Assembly (NCBI GenBank): GCA_947455805.1
Contig: CANGSN010000103.1
Coordinates: forward strand, 1 to 8,862
From: Planctomycetota bacterium
Lineage (GTDB): Bacteria; Planctomycetota; UBA1135; UBA2386
Reading direction: 5' to 3'
Length of the DNA stretch: 8,862 bases
Part shown: positions 1 through 8,862 of the stretch, piece after piece
Layout of the letters: each line of letters begins with the position of its first letter
Numbering within the stretch: position 1 is the first letter of the stretch
Made by a program: the position numbers and the translations under genes
Notes under the pieces: generated by a model
Told to the model about the DNA's origin: nothing
The model's input: only the letters and a program-made list of their open reading frames with translations
Databases searched by the model: none

Positions 1-53
1 TCGGCGACGAACGGCTGCGCCGCGGTGCGTTGGTGAAGCGCCGCCTCGCCTGA
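1..53 (+). CDS. 3' end of an unidentified plus-strand gene (partial)
   Basis: Reading from base 3, the frame gives a short basic C-terminus, GDERLRRGALVKRRLA, followed by a TGA at 51-53. Nearly every codon ends in G or C, as in the other genes of this window. One of the other two forward frames is closed by a stop at 34-36, and the third has no stop before the gap. The segment is too short to assign a family. If real, the gene converges on the SGNH gene whose stop lies 33 bp away. The gap 54-86 shows only a 4-bp inverted repeat and no convincing terminator. Confidence 0.45.
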   Translation, partial: GDERLRRGALVKRRLA

Positions 54-86
54 TCCGAGTGCTGTGCTCGCGCGCGGCCGACGTCC

Positions 87-1376
87 TCAGCGCGGCAGCA
101 GCGTGCGCGCGGTGAGCTCGGCGGCGAGTGCGCGCGCGATCTCGGCCTGCGCCTGCGGCCGCCAGTGCGTGTCGGTCGTGTAGTAGGCCGCTTCGCCGCG
201 GGCCGCGATCGCCGCGAACGCCGGCGACGCCGACCAGCAGGCGATGCGTTCGTCGCCGCAGAAGCCGACGAGCGCCTGTTCGAGTGCTCCGCGCTGCTGC
301 AGCAACTGGTCACGCGTGGCGTCGCCGGTGTCGGGCAGCGGGATCGCGGCGAGGCCCGACGCCAGCGCGTAGCGGCGCAGCAGCTCGCCGTCGGCGACTA
401 TGTGCGGCAGGTAGACCTGTTCCTTGCTCGGCAGGTAGACGACCAGCAGCGGCACGTTCGCCTGCTGGCACGCGTCGCGCGCACTGCGCAGTGCCGTGGT
501 GATGCCGAGCCAGCCGGGGTTGTCGACGATGCGATCCTTCGGCAGCGCCATCGCGCGCAGCGCGTCGGGGAAGAACCACAGCGGTGCCGTGTCGGGCCTG
601 GCGTCCGCCAGGCGGAACGGCGGCAGCGGCTCCTGGATCGACGGCTGCTGCGCGCTGCGCAGGAAGCTGGCCAGCAGGCTCGGCAGCCACAGCCGCGGCG
701 CGCGCCGGTCGTGGAACTGGTCGGCGAACGTGCGCATGCCCTGCGCGCGGTGGACCTGCGACCAGAACGCGTCGGCGAGGTCGTTGCCGCCGAAGAACAT
801 CCAGACGACGAGCTTCGGCTGCGCCGGCAGCACCACCTGCTGCAGCAGGAACAGCTCCTGGTCGGGCCCGATGCCGCTGACGGCGACGTTGCGCACCGCG
901 TGGCCCGTGCTGCTCGCCAGCGTGCGCACGAAGCCCGGCGGGTCCTGCTGCGCGCCGTAGACGGTGAACGAGTCGCCGACCAGCGCGATGGGTGCAGCGG
1001 CCGGCACGTCGGCGCCGTTCGGCAAGCCGAGCGCGTCGCTCGGCAGCACGAACGTCGGCGACGCCGTGCGGTCGTGCACCGCGGCGTCGGCGGGGGCGAT
1101 GCCCTGGTCGATCAGGTCGTGCGGTGGCGGGCCCGAGTAGGGATCGACCGGGAACGGCAGCGGCACCGCGGTGATCGGCGTCTTCTCGAGCACGCCCGGC
1201 TGGAAGAACTCGACGCCGTTCGGCGGATACAGGCGCCGGAACGACGCCGGCAGCAGCTTCGGGAACGCGTGCAGCAACCCCTCGATCGCGGCGAGCGGCA
1301 CCAGCACGGCGAAGCCGAGCAGCAACAGGCGCAGGCGCAGCGGGGTGCGGCGGCGGGGCCGGGACGAGGCGGACAT
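87..1376 (-). CDS. Membrane-anchored SGNH hydrolase-like protein (AlgX/AlgJ-related)
   Basis: This 429-residue protein is probably an envelope enzyme of the SGNH/GDSL superfamily, in which a serine esterase or O-acetyltransferase acts on acyl groups of sugars or polysaccharides. A basic N-terminus is followed by one hydrophobic segment at about residues 13-31, suggesting a signal anchor with the rest outside the cytoplasm. Block I is GDSFTVYG with the candidate nucleophile S136. A VSGIGPDQ stretch (about 167-173) carries the block II glycine. GGND places the block III Asn at 198. TDTHW near the C-terminus supplies D402 and H404, completing a Ser-Asp-His set; this ending is typical of the AlgJ/AlgX/DHHW group. 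No MBOAT acyltransferase partner lies nearby, so the substrate cannot be inferred. The ATG at 1376 is preferred over an in-frame GTG at 1403 because the hydrophobic segment then sits near the N-terminus; neither has a visible ribosome-binding site. It lies 42 bp downstream of the serine hydrolase gene on the same strand and may share its transcript. Confidence 0.75.
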   Translation of the reverse strand: MSASSRPRRRTPLRLRLLLLGFAVLVPLAAIEGLLHAFPKLLPASFRRLYPPNGVEFFQPGVLEKTPITAVPLPFPVDPYSGPPPHDLIDQGIAPADAAVHDRTASPTFVLPSDALGLPNGADVPAAAPIALVGDSFTVYGAQQDPPGFVRTLASSTGHAVRNVAVSGIGPDQELFLLQQVVLPAQPKLVVWMFFGGNDLADAFWSQVHRAQGMRTFADQFHDRRAPRLWLPSLLASFLRSAQQPSIQEPLPPFRLADARPDTAPLWFFPDALRAMALPKDRIVDNPGWLGITTALRSARDACQQANVPLLVVYLPSKEQVYLPHIVADGELLRRYALASGLAAIPLPDTGDATRDQLLQQRGALEQALVGFCGDERIACWSASPAFAAIAARGEAAYYTTDTHWRPQAQAEIARALAAELTARTLLPR

Positions 1377-1418
1377 GGCGGCGCACACGCTACCACGAAG
1401 CACGGCGCTGGCCGCCGT

Positions 1419-2327
1419 TCAGAAGCGTTCGCGGCCGGCCGGTGGCTCGTACGGCCATTCCGGCGCGAAGTGTTGCCAGAGCCGCGCCGACACCGCGCGC
1501 AGCAGCACGAAGCCTTCGTTGTCGCTCTTCCAGCTGGTGTCGGCCTGGTTCCTGGTGATGACGCAGAACACGTAGTCGCCGCGTGGCGCGTGCACCAGCA
1601 CGACCTCGCTGCGCGAACGGTCGACCGCGCCCTGCTTGCTCAGCGTGTGCACCGACGGCGGCAGCACCGACAGCGCCTCGGCGTCCCAGTAGATGCGGGC
1701 GAGGCAGCGCTGCAGTTCTTCGCCCATCGCGCGGCTGCCGAGCGCGCCGTCGCGCGCGCGCACCAGCAGTTCGCACATCTCGCGCGGCGTGGTGACGCCC
1801 CAGCCGAACTGCTTCTGCTCGGCCTCGCGGCCCGGCGTGCGCGAGTTGACGCGCGTCGTCGTGAGGCCCTGGTCGGCGAGCCAGCGGTTGATCGCAGTGC
1901 CGGTGCCGGCGAGCTCCTGGCACCACAACGACGCCGAGTTGTCGCTGGTGGTGATCATCAGCATCGCCACCTTCGACAGCTCGACGCGCTGGCCGTCGGC
2001 GAAGCTGCCGAGCAGGTCTTCGCCTGGATACAGCCGGTCCTTGGTCCAGGTCAGCTGCTGGTGGTAGTCGAGTTCGCCGCGGTCGACGCGCGCCAGCAGG
2101 GCGCCGAGGATCGGCACCTTGATCAGGCTCGCAGTCGGGAACGGCTCGTCGGCGGCGAGCGCCCACTCCTCGCCGCTCTGCAGGTCGCGCACGTAGATGC
2201 CGACGTCGCCGCGCACCTTGGCGGCCAGCGCGCGCAGGTCGCCGTCGAGCGACGACAGCGGCGGGGGAGCGGCCGCACAAGCGGCGGCCAGCAGGAGCAG
2301 GGCGCGGGCGGCGATCAGGCGCAACAT
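1419..2327 (-). CDS. Class A beta-lactamase-like serine hydrolase, predicted lipoprotein
   Basis: This 302-residue protein has the class A beta-lactamase/transpeptidase-like fold signature. S67-L-I-K70 is the SxxK nucleophile motif and S128-D-N130 is the SDN loop. The sequence VTTPREM matches the conserved TTP segment that follows the omega loop. K231-Q-G233 occupies the place of the usual KTG. No glutamate is found where the deacylating Glu166 of true class A enzymes is expected, about 17 residues before the TTP proline. It may therefore be a related peptidoglycan-interacting or acyl-binding serine hydrolase rather than an antibiotic-destroying lactamase. The N-terminus is hydrophobic and ends in LAAAC, an acceptable but not ideal lipobox with Cys17, so it is probably exported and lipidated. 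The ATG at 2327 is preferred; an in-frame TTG at 2363 would bury the signal peptide. It lies 52 bp after acnA, with a hairpin between them. Confidence 0.8.
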   Translation of the reverse strand: MLRLIAARALLLLAAACAAAPPPLSSLDGDLRALAAKVRGDVGIYVRDLQSGEEWALAADEPFPTASLIKVPILGALLARVDRGELDYHQQLTWTKDRLYPGEDLLGSFADGQRVELSKVAMLMITTSDNSASLWCQELAGTGTAINRWLADQGLTTTRVNSRTPGREAEQKQFGWGVTTPREMCELLVRARDGALGSRAMGEELQRCLARIYWDAEALSVLPPSVHTLSKQGAVDRSRSEVVLVHAPRGDYVFCVITRNQADTSWKSDNEGFVLLRAVSARLWQHFAPEWPYEPPAGRERF

Positions 2328-2349
2328 GCGCACAGCATCGCCGCCGGTC

Positions 2350-2374
2350 GCGGCTCGCCACAAGCGCGAGCCGC
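2350..2374 (-). terminator. Hairpin just after acnA (possible terminator or processing hairpin)
   Basis: The arms 2351-2358 (CGGCTCGC) and 2366-2373 (GCGAGCCG) are perfect inverted complements. One further G-C pair at 2350/2374 gives a 9-bp GC-rich stem with a 7-base loop. On the minus strand it begins about 5 bases after the acnA stop codon. No T-tract follows, so it is not a classical intrinsic terminator. It could be a U-less terminator, an mRNA 3'-end stabiliser or an attenuator that lowers expression of the downstream serine hydrolase. Confidence 0.4.
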
Positions 2375-2379
2375 TGCGA

Positions 2380-5433
<3,054 letters not shown>

Positions 5434-5446
5434 TGGGGTGGTGGGG

Positions 5447-5471
5447 CTCGACGGCTGACCGGCCGGTCGAG
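5447..5471 (-). promoter_or_regulatory. Bulged-C hairpin and palindrome in the acnA leader
   Basis: On the minus strand, 5471-5466 (CTCGAC) pairs with 5452-5447 (GTCGAG). A single unpaired C follows at 5465, then GGC (5464-5462) pairs with GCC (5455-5453), closing the hexaloop CGGTCA. The structure would start within a few bases of the predicted 5' end of the mRNA and end 13 bases before the acnA ATG, so it could block ribosome entry. The same stretch contains a perfect 12-bp DNA palindrome, GACCGGCCGGTC at 5457-5468, which could instead be a repressor operator just downstream of the transcription start. The two readings are alternatives. Confidence 0.35.
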
Positions 5472-5479
5472 GGGGAAGC

Positions 5480-5508
5480 GTTCTATCCGGCCGCACCAGC
5501 ACTGGCAA
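5480..5508 (-). promoter_or_regulatory. Predicted sigma70-like promoter of acnA
   Basis: On the minus strand the -35 hexamer TTGCCA (5508-5503) matches TTGACA at five of six positions. A 17-bp spacer separates it from TAGAAC (5485-5480), a four-of-six match to TATAAT. Transcription would begin near 5473, giving a leader of about 40 bases before the ATG at 5433. This is the best-spaced promoter-like pair seen in the divergent gap 5434-5571. No comparably good promoter was found for the divergent lipoprotein gene. Confidence 0.5.
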
Positions 5509-5571
5509 AAACGCCGGTCGCCGCCCCGGCCGACTTCAGTCCCGGTGCGGAGCTGCCGATGCCATGGCCGC

Positions 5572-6255
5572 ATGCACCTCCCCCGGAACGTCCTCCCGCT
5601 GCTCGCCGCCGGCCTGCTCGGCGCCTGCAGCTCCACCAGCCAGATCGCCGACTTCGCCCGCAACGACCTGTTCTACGTCGACCCGACGTTCGTGACCAAG
5701 GCGCCGGGCGACCGGCCGGTGTTCGTGGCGCCGATCGTCGACGCGCGCGACGCCAGCAAGCTGCCGACCGGCGACCGCGGTTTTCCGATCGTCTACGCCG
5801 GCGACGAGTTCTGGGAGCGCCCGGTGCCGGAGATGTTCGCCGAGGTCCTCGGTCGCGGGCTGGCACAGAGCCAGCTGTTCGCCCGCGTCGACGACCGCGC
5901 CAGCGCCAACGCCCTGGTGCTGAAGCCGACGCTGACGTCGTTCACGCTCGGCGCCACGCAGGCGATCGCCGGTCGCGCGTCGTTCGCCGACGTGTCGGTG
6001 CGCGTGCAGGTGTTCGGGCCCACCGGAGCCGACGGCAAGCGCACGCTGCTGCACGACCAGGCCTACGGCGGTCGCCTAGCGTCCGACGTCGACTTCCAGC
6101 CGATCAGCCCGTACCGGCTGGTGGCGCCGGTCCTGCACTCGACGATGCAGAAGCTGCTCAACGGCCTCGACGGCAGCAACGTCGCGCGCAGCGAAGTGCC
6201 CCTCTACGCCGAGTCCGCGGAGCTGCCGGTCGAAGCGACGGCGACACGTCGCTGA
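5572..6255 (+). CDS. Small predicted outer-membrane lipoprotein of unknown function
   Basis: This 227-residue protein has a short signal peptide ending in the lipobox LGAC, with Cys19 as the lipidation site. Ser at +2 favours outer-membrane sorting under the E. coli rule. The body alternates predicted beta-strands and helices: a VFVAPIVDARDA strand (about 50-61), a helix-like region leading into GRGLAQSQLFARV (about 94-106), then NALVLKPTLTSFTL and a VSVRVQVFGP strand. This layout loosely recalls YajG/PqiC-type lipoproteins, in which a short-lived complex at the envelope is served by a lipid-anchored alpha/beta domain. No diagnostic motif was recognised, so the family is uncertain. The ATG at 5572 puts the signal peptide at the N-terminus; an in-frame GTG at 5545 would add nine non-hydrophobic residues. 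It is divergent from acnA with a 138-bp gap, and its stop lies 18 bp from that of the convergent helicase gene. Confidence 0.8.
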   Translation: MHLPRNVLPLLAAGLLGACSSTSQIADFARNDLFYVDPTFVTKAPGDRPVFVAPIVDARDASKLPTGDRGFPIVYAGDEFWERPVPEMFAEVLGRGLAQSQLFARVDDRASANALVLKPTLTSFTLGATQAIAGRASFADVSVRVQVFGPTGADGKRTLLHDQAYGGRLASDVDFQPISPYRLVAPVLHSTMQKLLNGLDGSNVARSEVPLYAESAELPVEATATRR

Positions 6256-6273
6256 CGTCGGGGTCGCCCGCGT

Positions 6274-8421
6274 TCAGCCGAGCTCGAACTGGCGCTTGGC
6301 GTCGACGACGTCGCGGTTGATCGCGACCACCGCCTCCTCGAGCCGTGCGCCGAGCTGTTCGCGCTTGCCGACCTGCATGCGCACCTGGCGCATCATCTGG
6401 ATCGCCATGCGCAGCGTGCGCACGACGTCGCCGGCGTCGGAGTGGCCGAGGCGCTCGAGGTCCTCGATGCTGCCGCCGCGGCTCCAGCAGTCGACCGCGG
6501 CGGCGATGCTCCAATCGGGTTCCTTGATCGGTTGCGCGATGCCCTGCAACGTCTCGATGGCGACGAAGCGACGAACCGCCTCGTTCGCCTTCTGCATCAG
6601 CGGTCCCGGCTCGCGCACCGAGCGCGCGTCCGGACGCCGGCGGTCCTCGTGGATCAGCGCAGTGAACGTCGCCGCCAGTTGGTGCATGTCCATCTGCTCG
6701 AGCACGCCGCTGAACAGCAGCTCGGCGACCTGGATCTCGTAGCCGTTGACGCGCTGCGCGACCTTGCCGCGCGGCAGCAGGCCGTCGTCGTCCAGGTAGC
6801 CGGCGTCACGCAGCACCTGCATCCGCGCGGCCAACGCCGCGTGCGCGGCGGCCTTCTTCTTGGCGCGCGTCGCCGGCGTGCCCTTCTGCGCCTGGAACGC
6901 CGCGAAGCTCTTGTCGTAGGCGGCGAGCAGGCCCTTGCTGCCGAGGCGGTCGTAGAGGTTGAGGATCGTCGAGTACGACAGGTTGAAGCGCGAGGTGATC
7001 GGTTCGACCTTGCCCGAGTGGAAGCGCGACAGTGGCGCTTCCATCAGGTCCACGTCCTCGAGGATGGCGATCACGAGGCCGCTCTTGTCGAGGCCCTGGC
7101 GGCCGGCGCGCCCCGCCATCTGCAGGTAGTCGCGCGCCTTCATGTAGTCCATCTGCACGCCGTCGAACTTGCGCAGCAGGTCGAACACCACCGTGCGCGC
7201 CGGCATGTTGATGCCGAGCGCGAAGGTCTCGGTGGTGAACAGCATCTTCAGCAGGCCGGAGGTGAACAGGCGCTCGACCACTTCCTTGTGGATCGGCAGC
7301 ATGCCGGCGTGGTGGTAGCCGACACCGCTGAGGGCGCGGCCGAGGATGCCGCGCAGGACCGGATCGGCGTCGACGTCGAGTTCGAAGCGCGCGCAGATGT
7401 CGTGGAACAGGTCCTCGATGCGGGCGCGTTCGGCGCGGTCGAGCAGGCGGCGGCCCATGCTGCGCTCGGCCTTGATCTCGCACTCCTTGCGCGAGAAGCA
7501 GAAGTAGAGCAGCGGCAGCAGGCCGCGGTGCTGCACCTCGTCGAGCAGCTGCACGTACGGGCGCGGGCCGAACGGCACCTTGCGGCCCTGCGCGCGTTCG
7601 CGCTTGTCGCCCCAGCGCGACCGCTCGCGTTCGCGGCGGCCCTGGCGCAGGCCATGGCGGCCTTCGCGGGCGACGGCGCGTTCGTGGAAGGTGATCGCAC
7701 GCTGCCGCTCCTCGAGCTGGAACACGCCGGCGTCGGGGTGGAACAGGCGGTGCGAGAGCGGCACCGGGCGGCGCGTGTGCTCGATCACCGACAGCGGCTG
7801 CTTGCGCACCGTGCGCAGCCATTCCCCGAACTCGTGCAAGTTGGCGATGGTCGCCGACAGGCCGACGAAGCGCACGTGCTCGGGCGCGAAGATCAGGCTC
7901 TCCTCCCAGACCGTGCCGCGGTCGACGTCGTCGACGAAGTGCACCTCGTCGAAGATCGCGAAGTCGGTGTCGTGGAAGCGCGCCGGGTCCTCGAACACCG
8001 CGTTGCGGAAGATCTCCGTCGTCATGATGACGAGCGGTGCGTCGGGATCGAGCGTCAGGTCGCCGGTCATCAGGCCGACGCGCAGGCCGTCGTTCTTGAA
8101 GTCGCGGAACTTCTGGTTGCTCAGCGCCTTGATCGGGCTGGTGTAGATCGCGCGTTTGCCGGCGCGGATCGCCACGTCGATCGCATACTCGGCGACCAGC
8201 GTCTTGCCGCTGCCGGTGGGGGCGGCGAGCAGCACGTTGTCGCCGGCCTCCATCGCGTGCGCCGCCTGCACCTGGAACGGGTTGAGCGTGTAGCCCTTGA
8301 AGAGAATCGAGTCGGGCTCGTCCGCGCGGTTCGGCACGCGGCGCAGCATCGCACACACCGTCGCGTCAGGAAACCACGCAGTCGGCAGTGCGGCGAAGAG
8401 AGGGTGCGTGACGTCGTGCAC
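6274..8421 (-). CDS. Ski2/Mtr4-like DExH-box RNA helicase
   Basis: This 715-residue superfamily 2 helicase probably unwinds structured RNA using ATP in the cytoplasm, in RNA processing or decay. Visible motifs in order are a Q-motif-like FQ at 49-50, motif I APTGSGKT (67-74), motif Ia TSPIKALSNQK (94-104), motif II DEVH (158-161), motif III SAT (189-191), GYHHAGM (368-374), motif V-like TTETFALGINMPART (396-410) and motif VI QMAGRAGRQG (434-443). The stretch SRFNLSYSTILNLYDR (477-492) and the roughly 220-residue helical C-terminus match the winged-helix and DSHCT regions of Ski2, Mtr4 and actinobacterial HelY. An arginine-rich insert lies at about 250-285, between the two RecA domains. The frame can start at GTG 8421 or at ATG 8349 (691 residues); neither has a Shine-Dalgarno sequence. 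The ATG keeps all motifs and leaves room for a promoter, so the start is unsettled. Confidence 0.93.
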   Translation of the reverse strand: MHDVTHPLFAALPTAWFPDATVCAMLRRVPNRADEPDSILFKGYTLNPFQVQAAHAMEAGDNVLLAAPTGSGKTLVAEYAIDVAIRAGKRAIYTSPIKALSNQKFRDFKNDGLRVGLMTGDLTLDPDAPLVIMTTEIFRNAVFEDPARFHDTDFAIFDEVHFVDDVDRGTVWEESLIFAPEHVRFVGLSATIANLHEFGEWLRTVRKQPLSVIEHTRRPVPLSHRLFHPDAGVFQLEERQRAITFHERAVAREGRHGLRQGRRERERSRWGDKRERAQGRKVPFGPRPYVQLLDEVQHRGLLPLLYFCFSRKECEIKAERSMGRRLLDRAERARIEDLFHDICARFELDVDADPVLRGILGRALSGVGYHHAGMLPIHKEVVERLFTSGLLKMLFTTETFALGINMPARTVVFDLLRKFDGVQMDYMKARDYLQMAGRAGRQGLDKSGLVIAILEDVDLMEAPLSRFHSGKVEPITSRFNLSYSTILNLYDRLGSKGLLAAYDKSFAAFQAQKGTPATRAKKKAAAHAALAARMQVLRDAGYLDDDGLLPRGKVAQRVNGYEIQVAELLFSGVLEQMDMHQLAATFTALIHEDRRRPDARSVREPGPLMQKANEAVRRFVAIETLQGIAQPIKEPDWSIAAAVDCWSRGGSIEDLERLGHSDAGDVVRTLRMAIQMMRQVRMQVGKREQLGARLEEAVVAINRDVVDAKRQFELG

Positions 8422-8427
8422 TTTGCG

Positions 8428-8445
8428 TGTGGAACGTTGTCCACA
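8428..8445. promoter_or_regulatory. Interrupted palindrome with a DnaA-box-like arm
   Basis: TGTGGA (8428-8433) and TCCACA (8440-8445) form a perfect inverted repeat around a 6-bp spacer. The right part, TTGTCCACA at 8437-8445, equals the DnaA-box form favoured in high-GC actinobacteria and differs from the E. coli TTATCCACA at one base. The opposite arm read on the other strand, CGTTCCACA, matches TTATCCACA at only six of nine positions. The site lies 7 bp upstream of the GTG start of the helicase, in the divergent spacer, so a regulator-binding site for either flanking gene is plausible. Confidence 0.35.
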
Positions 8446-8483
8446 GGCGCGCTCGCCGACGTTCGGCAGCGCCGGAGCGAAGT

Positions 8484-8512
8484 CTGGCTTCGTTCCTCGA
8501 CCGAGCTATGCT
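8484..8512 (+). promoter_or_regulatory. Possible promoter of the gene at 8642
   Basis: TATGCT at 8507-8512 matches the -10 consensus at four of six positions, and CTGGCT at 8484-8489, 17 bp upstream, is a weak -35 (three of six). If used, it leaves a leader of about 120 bases. That leader contains a CCGCGG/CCGCGG hairpin at 8557-8562 and 8567-8572 with a 4-base loop. The match is weak in so GC-rich a background. Confidence 0.25.
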
Positions 8513-8627
8513 CGCGCCCCGCTTCGACGCCCGTCGGAGCGTTTCGCAACCGGTCGCCGCGGTCCGCCGCGGCCCGCGGGTGTCGGAGGTCAACCGGCGC
8601 TCGCCATTCCCGTAGCCACGGATCGCT

Positions 8628-8632
8628 AGGAG
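8628..8632 (+). promoter_or_regulatory. Shine-Dalgarno sequence AGGAG for the gene at 8642
   Basis: AGGAG ends 9 bases before the ATG at 8642, an ordinary spacing. It fixes the start of the partial gene, and it is the only clear Shine-Dalgarno sequence in front of any gene in this window. Confidence 0.8.
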
Positions 8633-8641
8633 CCAACAACG

Positions 8642-8862
8642 ATGGAAACCAAGCCCGAAGTCAACCTGTCGAAGTTCGTCGGTCGCCACCTGTCGCAGCT
8701 GAAGATCCTCGCGCGCCTGATGGAGCACGAGCTCGAGGCCGCGAAGGGCGCGCGCGAAGTGACGATGGATCGCCACCTGATCGAGAATGTGCTCGACACG
8801 CTCGAGATCTTCACCGACGACTGCGAGTCGGTGACCGGCACGCGCGACCGCGCCAAGACCGA
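8642..8862 (+). CDS. 5' part of a gene of unknown function (truncated by the window edge)
   Basis: An open frame starts at ATG 8642 behind a good Shine-Dalgarno sequence and runs to the window edge, giving 73 complete codons without a stop. Codons end mostly in G or C. The visible N-terminus is soluble, charged and probably mostly helical: METKPEVNLSKF, then leucine-containing stretches around LSQLKILARLMEHELEA and LIENVLDTLEIF. It has no signal peptide or membrane segment. I do not recognise a family. It is divergent from the helicase gene, about 220 bp away. Confidence 0.8.
   Translation, partial: METKPEVNLSKFVGRHLSQLKILARLMEHELEAAKGAREVTMDRHLIENVLDTLEIFTDDCESVTGTRDRAKT

Noticed and set aside
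54..86. Possible terminator between the convergent genes at the left end
   Set aside because: Only CGAG/CTCG (4 bp) around a 7-base loop, with no T-tract on either strand.
6256..6273. Possible bidirectional terminator between the lipoprotein and helicase genes
   Set aside because: The 18-bp gap has no convincing stem-loop or T-tract; the nearby GCGAC/GTCGC repeat has a 2-base loop and cannot fold well.
8422..8641. Replication origin suggested by a DnaA-box-like site
   Set aside because: Only one good 9-mer is present, without a box cluster or an AT-rich unwinding region, and no dnaA, dnaN or similar gene is nearby.

Overview
The window is GC-rich (strong G/C at third codon positions) and holds ordinary-looking chromosomal genes: no mobile element, tRNA, rRNA or CRISPR array was seen. 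Two predicted lipoproteins with lipoboxes suggest a diderm bacterium. A Ski2-like RNA helicase, a lysine-tailed aconitase and mostly Shine-Dalgarno-less starts would fit a high-GC lineage such as Planctomycetota or Myxococcota, but the taxonomic guess is weak.

Layout. Bases 1-53 are probably the 3' end of a plus-strand gene. It converges on a minus-strand block, in transcription order: acnA-type aconitate hydratase (5433-2380), a class A beta-lactamase-like serine hydrolase with a lipoprotein-type signal (2327-1419), and a membrane-anchored SGNH/AlgX-like hydrolase (1376-87). The gaps are 52 and 42 bp, so the three could be co-transcribed, although a strong hairpin sits just after acnA. Divergent from acnA is a small lipoprotein gene (5572-6255). 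It converges, 18 bp away, on a minus-strand Ski2/Mtr4-type DExH RNA helicase (8421-6274). A roughly 220-bp divergent spacer follows, then the start of a plus-strand gene of unknown function (8642 to the window edge), the only gene here with a clear Shine-Dalgarno sequence.

The most unusual part is acnA. A complete aconitase core of about 897 residues, with all three iron-sulfur cysteines, is fused in frame to a roughly 120-residue Lys/Ala/Pro tail like the C-terminal tails of histone H1-like proteins. Its short leader, downstream of a good sigma70-like promoter, can fold into a hairpin with one bulged C and a six-base loop, superficially like an iron-responsive element. Aconitases of this family are known moonlighting RNA-binding proteins, so self-regulation through RNA is a reasonable but unproven hypothesis. 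The other genes look like envelope functions (two lipoproteins and an SGNH enzyme) and RNA metabolism (the helicase). No multi-gene defence system or biosynthetic cluster is apparent.
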